Assembly: GCF_014773265.1 (NCBI RefSeq)
Contig: NZ_JACWMY010000016.1
Span: 1-64,000 of the forward strand
DNA length: 64,000 bases
Direction of reading: 5' to 3'
DNA from: Mucilaginibacter pankratovii
Lineage (GTDB): Bacteria; Bacteroidota; Bacteroidia; Sphingobacteriales; Sphingobacteriaceae
A program made the position numbers and the translations under genes. Positions 58,680 through 64,000 of this stretch are shown here, piece after piece. Every line of letters starts with the position of its first letter. The stretch's first letter is position 1. The notes beneath the pieces are model-generated. The model was not told where the DNA came from. It worked only from the letters and a program-made list of their open reading frames with translations, and did no database searches.

Positions 58680-61600
58680 TTAAAATGTTGCGCGTACGCC
58701 TATGATAAATTTGCGCTCGGAGCTTGGGTAGTTACCAAAATCTACACCATTACTGTTACCGGTAACGGCCTGCAACTCCGGATCTAAACCGGTGTATTTT
58801 GTGATAGTGAATGGATTTACAACTTGTAAATATACGTTCAATTTATCAGCACCGATTTGTTTTACGCCGGTTTTGAAAGTGTAACCTAACTGTACCTGGC
58901 GCATTTTTAAGAACGAGCCATTTTCAAGGTAGTAAGAGTTAACTACACCAGCAGTACTAAAGGTACTTGCCGCTTCAGCAATCGGCGTTTTAGGGTTCAG
59001 GTTGGTTGGGGTCCACGAGTTAAATAGCAGGTCGTTACTTTTGTTACCGGTTAACGAACTATAAAAGTTGGTCCAGTATTTAACGTAGTTGAAGTTATCA
59101 TTACCTTGAGAGCCATACAAATTGGTGCTAAGATCCCAGTTTTTATAGCTTAAACCTAAGTTTAAACCGTAAGTGAAATCAGGGTTAGGGTTACCGAAGT
59201 AAGTACGATCATCAGCGGTGATTTTTTTATCACCATTAACGTCGCGGTATTTGAAACGGCCAGGGGCAGCATCAGCTTGCGTAGGCGAAGCAGATACATC
59301 CGCAGCAGAAGAGAAATAACCAATTACATCATAACCATAGAACGAACCAATTGGGTGGCCAGTTGCCTGACGCGAAATATCGCCTATACGGCTACCCACA
59401 ACAGTGAAAGGTGATGGCACATCATAGATCTCGTTTTTGTATGTAGTAAACTGCAGGCCTACAGTGATGCCTAAATTGCTGCCGATTTTATCACGATAGT
59501 TAAAAGATGCATCTAAACCTTTGTTACGTACTTCGCCTGTATTAACGAAAGGCTGCCTGGCGCCGCCAGTGGTTGCCGGCAATGCAGGGTTAAATAATAA
59601 TTTTGTAGATCTTTTTTGATAGTACTCTATCGACATATCTAACTTATTGAACAAGGTTGCATCAAAACCAACGTTGGCAATATAATCGCGCTCCCAGGTT
59701 GTAGCCAAGTTACCAATTGTGGCGTTAAAGAAACCCTGCTGAATGCTGTTGCTTGTACCGCCGATATCATAAAAAGATGAACCTTTATCAAGTCTATATA
59801 ACGAGAAAGCATTTGATGCCGCTTGGTCCATTACGTTCCTGTCGTAACCTGCAACACCGTAGCTGGCACGAATTTTTAACGAATTTAACCAGCTGATGCC
59901 TTTTGCAAAGTCTTCCTGGGTAACGCGCCAAGCCAATGAAGCTGAAGGGAAATAACCTACGTTTTGGCCTTTTGCGAATACCGATGAACCGTCGCGGCGT
60001 ATGGTTGCAGACAAAATGTATTTATCATTGTATACATAATCTAATTTACCAAAAAACGACTGGTGGGTGATAGGCTGTGCATTATAGCTGAAAGCAGTTA
60101 ATGCGCCTGTCCCGCCAGATAGCGTTACGAATGCCGGATCGAGAGATGGCAAGCTGGTAACGTTACCGCCAACACCGCGGCCAAATTGCTCCCGTTGCTC
60201 ATAACCTGCCAGGAAGTTAATACTATGCTTCCCAAAAATCTGGCTATAAACCAAGGTGTTACTCCAGTTGTAGTTATTATAATAACCGGCATTCTCGCTA
60301 AAACTTTCGGTACCGCCATGGCCTTCACCACTATCGTACGGCCTGTAATTGATAGAATAGTTAGAAAAATTATTAATGGTACCGCTAAAAGCTGTACGAG
60401 CTGTGAAATGTTTCAAAAAGTCTGCTTCTGCGAATACAGTACCTTGCAAATTCCAGGTTTTATTTGTATTATACTTTTGCCTGTCCTGCGTAGCTACAGG
60501 GTTAACTGCGTTACCTAAAGAGGTAGGGCCTGCCCAGGTACCGCCGTATTGTTTACCGGAGATATCGTAGATAGGGATCTGAGGCTCGATACGGTAAACT
60601 TCAGATATGGAGTTACCTTCGCCCTGGTTACCGCCCGGAATATTACCTTGCCCGGTTGGAGATAGCGTGTAAAATAATGAAGCATTTTCACCAACTCTAA
60701 AGTGGTCTTTGATATTGAACGTAGTATTGATACGTGCAGTTGCCCTTTTAAAATAAGTTTCAATTAAAGTACCTTGCTGGTTAAGATAACCGGCAGAGAA
60801 GTAATACGCGTTTTTGTCGTTTGCACCTTGTGCGCTAACAGTATGCTGTTGCATAGACGCTGGTTTGAACACCGCGTGAAACCAATCGGTGCCCTGGCCA
60901 TTATCGTATTTTTGGATCAGGTAATCATTGTTCGGATTAAACGTGTCAAATCTGTATTTTGTTGGATCAACGGCGGCATCGCCGGCGGCAAAGTTGCCTT
61001 TTACACCAGGGCCTTGCGCGCCAAAAGCCGCAACACCGCCATCAGCTAAAAACAAGCTGTTTTTAGGATCAACCTTTTTTACCAGTGTTAAATAATCCTG
61101 TGCGTTTAAAACGTTGAAAGGATTACCGCCTAAAGGCCTCTGTGTACCGTAATAACCATCATAGGTAATAGTAGATTTACCTTGTTTACCTTTTTTAGTA
61201 GTTACGATAACCACGCCATTACCACCCGCGATACCATAAATAGCAGCAGCGCCCGCATCCTTCAATACAGAGATAGACTCAATATCGTTAGGGTTAACGT
61301 TTCCTAAGTCGCCACCCTGCACACCATCAATAATGATGAGTGGAGATGAGTTTGCAAAGTTAGAGATACCACGAACAAGGATTTGCGCACCTGCACCCGG
61401 AGAACCCTGGGTAACTACGGTAACACCCGATGCCTGGCCTTGCAGTAACTGATCTGAGCTACTTGCAGGAACTTTAATGGCCTGGGCCACATCTACCGTT
61501 GCAACCGCGCCGGAGATGTCTTTTTTACGCTGAGAGGTGTAGCCCGTTACTACTACTTCGTTCAGCGTATTGTTGCTAACCTGCAGCGTAACACTAATGT

Positions 61601-61883
61601 TATCGCTTGAGCCAACGGTTACTTCCTGGGTGGTGTACCCAAGGTAAGAAATAACCAAAACGTTGCCGGCGCTTACACTTAATGTAAATTGCCCGTTAAC
61701 GTCTGTTTGTGTACCGGTAGTGGTACCCTTAACGCGCACAGTGGCACCTACTACGGGCAGCTTGTCGTCGCTGCCGATAATCCGGCCGGTGTGTTTTGTT
61801 TGGGCTGTAACTACCAGTGAAGATACCATGCAGCATAATAGCAGGCAAAGTACTCTTCCTTTAAGGAGTAAACTTTTAAACAT
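58680..61883 (-). CDS. SusC/RagA family TonB-linked outer-membrane receptor
   Basis: The 1067-residue protein has a signal peptide (about residues 1-27, ending VTAQ), a carboxypeptidase-regulatory-like domain (about 30-115), a TonB plug (about 120-230) with the family motif NPNDIESISVLKDAGAAAIY, and a beta-barrel to the C-terminus, ending in the aromatic residue Phe. It imports a substrate bound by SusD using TonB energy. No FecR/ECF-sigma or hybrid two-component regulator gene is in the window. It is the first gene of the locus. Confidence 0.97.
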   Translation of the reverse strand: MFKSLLLKGRVLCLLLCCMVSSLVVTAQTKHTGRIIGSDDKLPVVGATVRVKGTTTGTQTDVNGQFTLSVSAGNVLVISYLGYTTQEVTVGSSDNISVTLQVSNNTLNEVVVTGYTSQRKKDISGAVATVDVAQAIKVPASSSDQLLQGQASGVTVVTQGSPGAGAQILVRGISNFANSSPLIIIDGVQGGDLGNVNPNDIESISVLKDAGAAAIYGIAGGNGVVIVTTKKGKQGKSTITYDGYYGTQRPLGGNPFNVLNAQDYLTLVKKVDPKNSLFLADGGVAAFGAQGPGVKGNFAAGDAAVDPTKYRFDTFNPNNDYLIQKYDNGQGTDWFHAVFKPASMQQHTVSAQGANDKNAYYFSAGYLNQQGTLIETYFKRATARINTTFNIKDHFRVGENASLFYTLSPTGQGNIPGGNQGEGNSISEVYRIEPQIPIYDISGKQYGGTWAGPTSLGNAVNPVATQDRQKYNTNKTWNLQGTVFAEADFLKHFTARTAFSGTINNFSNYSINYRPYDSGEGHGGTESFSENAGYYNNYNWSNTLVYSQIFGKHSINFLAGYEQREQFGRGVGGNVTSLPSLDPAFVTLSGGTGALTAFSYNAQPITHQSFFGKLDYVYNDKYILSATIRRDGSSVFAKGQNVGYFPSASLAWRVTQEDFAKGISWLNSLKIRASYGVAGYDRNVMDQAASNAFSLYRLDKGSSFYDIGGTSNSIQQGFFNATIGNLATTWERDYIANVGFDATLFNKLDMSIEYYQKRSTKLLFNPALPATTGGARQPFVNTGEVRNKGLDASFNYRDKIGSNLGITVGLQFTTYKNEIYDVPSPFTVVGSRIGDISRQATGHPIGSFYGYDVIGYFSSAADVSASPTQADAAPGRFKYRDVNGDKKITADDRTYFGNPNPDFTYGLNLGLSYKNWDLSTNLYGSQGNDNFNYVKYWTNFYSSLTGNKSNDLLFNSWTPTNLNPKTPIAEAASTFSTAGVVNSYYLENGSFLKMRQVQLGYTFKTGVKQIGADKLNVYLQVVNPFTITKYTGLDPELQAVTGNSNGVDFGNYPSSERKFIIGVRATF

Positions 61884-62596
61884 GAGATTGAGATTTAGTT
61901 GATTAATATATTTGATTTAAGATTTTATTTCATACCTAAGTGCGGTGATAATAATTGCCGTGGATAGTGGCATAGGAAAACTTTAACAATTTTCTTTGAG
62001 AGAAAGGGGTGAGATTCCCTTTATACGTGAAGTGTTCAAAAAGAAAAAAATGTAAAAGTTTTATCATATAGCGAAACTATCCTGCTTAAAATTTTTATTC
62101 CTATTTGTATTAATGGTGTACCTCGTTCGGCGCACCAAGTTTTTGTTCCTGAAAATTTGCGCTTTTCCTCGTCCGGAAAAGTTTATATTGGTAATGCATC
62201 TAATATAAATAGAGTGTATAGGTTACACAAGCCAAAATAATAGAATTATGAATTATTTATTTTTTAAGAAGTTTCGCACAATAATTTATAAATTTTAAAA
62301 ACTATTTTAAATACATGTTAACAATAACGCCTCTTTTATAAAAACTTAGCAATGTAAAAAAGTTGTTATAAAGCCTTTTTAATTATAAAACATGCTGATT
62401 TTGTTTAATAGGTAGTGCAAAATCCATTTTCGGACATTTTTTTTGTGAAAACGACTGCTGTTAACTTCGGTATAAATTACCATTATATTATTTTTATGTT
62501 AATTATTCATTAACACGGGCATCTGCGGCAGGCGCCGCAAATGCCGGGATTTGTACCGGCCGCTAAACACCTTGTTTTAGCGGTTTTATAAAAAAA
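61884..62596. other. Long AT-rich leader region upstream of susC
   Basis: No ORF of note lies in this 713-base stretch. It contains a GCATCTGCGGC/GCCGCAAATGC imperfect hairpin (about 62519-62544) and a CCGCTAAA/TTTAGCGG hairpin just after it. The susC promoter must lie here, but no perfect TAnnTTTG box on the minus strand was identified. Confidence 0.5.
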
Positions 62597-62625
62597 ATGT
62601 GCCTTAGAATTAATTCAAGGCACAT
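62597..62625 (-). terminator. Terminator of the GH3 gene
   Basis: ATGTGCCTT pairs with AAGGCACAT (9 bp) and is followed on the minus strand by eight Ts. A second perfect hairpin (GTGTAATT, TAAC, AATTACAC at 62645-62664) lies between it and the GH3 stop. Confidence 0.88.
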
Positions 62626-62671
62626 TAGCTTATCATTTGTATAAGTGTAATTTAACAATTACACCGTTTGT

Positions 62672-64000
62672 TTATTTTAGCCACTTCACTTTGGCGTTGT
62701 GCGTATCAGCCGAATTTGTGCCAATTTGGATGATAAATTCTCCCGGTTCCCAATCGTACTTCAACTGGCTATTGTAAAACTTCAGCAGCTCGGGCGTAAT
62801 GGTAAAGCTTACTTCTTTTGCCTCCCCAGCCTGAAGATTTATCTTTTGAAAGCCCTTTAATTCTTTAACCGACCGCGAGATGCTTGCCACCGGGTCGCTG
62901 ATGTAAAGCTGTACAACTTCTTCGCCGGCATAGGTGCCTTTATTGGTTACCGTTACTGTTGCGGTTAAGGTTTCGGCACCTTTTAAATTCGTTTTACTCA
63001 ATTTTACATCGCTGTAGCCAAAGCTTGTATAGCTTAAGCCATAACCGAACGGAAACAGCGGATCGTTGGAAATATCCAGGTAATTTGATTTGAATTTGGT
63101 TGGCCCATCGGTATAAGGGCGGCCTGTATTTTTGTGATTATAATAGATAGGTATCTGCCCAACCGTACGCGGAAAAGTGGCAGTAAGCTTGCCAGATGGG
63201 TTATAGTTACCAAATAACACCTCGGCTATGGCGTTGCCTGCTTCGGTACCCGGGGCCCATACATCTAATATGGCAGCTGCGTTCTCATTTTCCCAGGTTA
63301 GGGTAAGCGGGCGGCCGTTAAACAATACAATTACCATAGGCTTGCCTAATTTGGCCAGCGCTTTCAGCATCTTTTTCTGGCTCTCGGGCACATCAATATC
63401 CGACCGGCTTGATGATTCGCCGCTCATGCTCTGGCTCTCGCCCACCACAGCAACAACAATATCCGCCTTTTTTGCCGCTTTAACAGCCTCTTCTATCATA
63501 TCCTCGGGCGAACGGCTATCCAGGCTAACCATGCCCGGGCCAAAATTTAGGCGTTTCATAAACTCGGTATCATCAGTAATATTGGCACCTTTGGCGTAAA
63601 TCAGTTTTACGTTATCGCCAACCACGTGTTTTATACCCTCTAATACACTCACCGATTTTTCCCACTCGCCGGCAATAACCCAGGTACCCAGCATATCGCG
63701 TTTATTATCTGCCAGCGGGCCAACAACAGCAATTGTTCCGCCCGATTTTTTCAGCGGCAGTATCTGGTTAGCATTCTTCAGCAATACAAAAGAGTGTTCG
63801 GCAGCTAAGCGTGCCGCTTTGCGGTTCTCTTCGGTAAAAACGTCTTTCTTTTCGTTTTCGGCGTTTAATGATTTGTATGGATTATCAAACAAGCCAAGTT
63901 TATACTTTGCTTCCAGCACACGGCGGCAGGCAAGGTCTATCTCGGCCTGTGTTACTTTGCCTTGTTGTAACGATTTTTTTAGTGTGCTTAAAAAGCCTTC
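62672..64000 (-). CDS. GH3 family beta-glucosidase, C-terminal part (5' end outside the window)
   Basis: The frame is open to the window edge, so 442 C-terminal residues are visible and the annotated GTG at 63919 is not the true start (RRVLEAKYKLGLF continues upstream). The visible part has the GH3 C-domain with the acid/base region GESQSMSGESSSRSDIDVPESQ (shown here only in part as GESQSMSGE) and a fibronectin-III-like C-terminal domain of the BglX type. The nucleophile Asp domain is outside. It should cleave beta-glucosidic ends in the periplasm. It has its own double hairpin terminator, so it is not in the susC transcript. Confidence 0.92.
   Translation of the reverse strand, partial: EGFLSTLKKSLQQGKVTQAEIDLACRRVLEAKYKLGLFDNPYKSLNAENEKKDVFTEENRKAARLAAEHSFVLLKNANQILPLKKSGGTIAVVGPLADNKRDMLGTWVIAGEWEKSVSVLEGIKHVVGDNVKLIYAKGANITDDTEFMKRLNFGPGMVSLDSRSPEDMIEEAVKAAKKADIVVAVVGESQSMSGESSSRSDIDVPESQKKMLKALAKLGKPMVIVLFNGRPLTLTWENENAAAILDVWAPGTEAGNAIAEVLFGNYNPSGKLTATFPRTVGQIPIYYNHKNTGRPYTDGPTKFKSNYLDISNDPLFPFGYGLSYTSFGYSDVKLSKTNLKGAETLTATVTVTNKGTYAGEEVVQLYISDPVASISRSVKELKGFQKINLQAGEAKEVSFTITPELLKFYNSQLKYDWEPGEFIIQIGTNSADTHNAKVKWLK

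Noticed and set aside
1..64000. tRNA or rRNA genes
   Set aside because: I looked in the intergenic gaps for conserved T-loop and acceptor-stem patterns and found none convincing; a dedicated covariance-model search would be decisive.

Overview
The window reads as a stretch of chromosome from a member of the Bacteroidota, most likely family Sphingobacteriaceae and close to Mucilaginibacter or Pedobacter. The evidence is a SusC/SusD pair, a type IX secretion (gliding-motility) C-terminal domain, a GLPGLI-family protein, -7 elements of the form TAnnTTTG instead of E. coli-type promoters, few clear Shine-Dalgarno sequences, and intergenic repeats of types common in that group. The genus is inferred from gene content and style only. 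No rRNA, tRNA, CRISPR array, transposase or phage gene was found.

Layout. 0.2-3.8 kb: a small membrane protein, a CvpA-CAP fusion, an SDR oxidoreductase and an AraC regulator. 3.6-13.7 kb: a cytoplasmic alpha-glucan block on the minus strand (glgB, GH31, GH13, GH65) with small membrane proteins between. The beta-phosphoglucomutase that would complete the GH65 route lies 30 kb away, at 43.8 kb. 13.8-19.5 kb: flavin amine oxidase, membrane proteins, an EEP-family phosphodiesterase, and pyrR-pyrB. 19.6-28.9 kb: a secreted M24 peptidase, a large MG2/plug-like envelope protein, ribosomal protein S1, an AcpH-like protein and tyrS. The second half of tyrS is abruptly AT-rich. 28.9-30.9 kb: a ParS/RES toxin-antitoxin pair and a GLPGLI protein. 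31-42 kb: mixed housekeeping and accessory genes, including a frameshifted T9SS cargo gene, a LuxE-like enzyme, SYLF, class III cyclase, penicillin acylase and nuclease genes, followed by a repeat-dense intergenic region. 42-45.8 kb: a thioredoxin-like [2Fe-2S] protein, ferritin, pgmB and a complete subclass B1 metallo-beta-lactamase.

45.9-64 kb is the most interesting part. A solitary FtsX-type ABC permease has a sigma-54-like promoter and two phased upstream dyads. Beyond it lies a single-strand locus of about 13 kb: SusC, SusD, a 1190-residue FG-GAP/ASPIC lipoprotein, a PAP2/vanadium-haloperoxidase-type lipoprotein, and two paralogous lipoproteins that each join a CxxCH cytochrome c motif to an FG-GAP propeller. 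Five of these six products are predicted lipoproteins. A strong hairpin plus T-run lies between susD and the rest, and a terminator closes the locus. It has no glycoside hydrolase of its own; a GH3 gene upstream is separated by its own terminator. I regard this as the best candidate here for an uncharacterised envelope redox or phosphoryl-transfer system coupled to TonB-dependent uptake.

Other points worth following are the mosaic tyrS, three genes whose -7 box sits 5-6 nt from the start codon (possible leaderless mRNAs), a lysine/alanine-rich tail on GlgB, and several families of hairpin-forming dispersed repeats.
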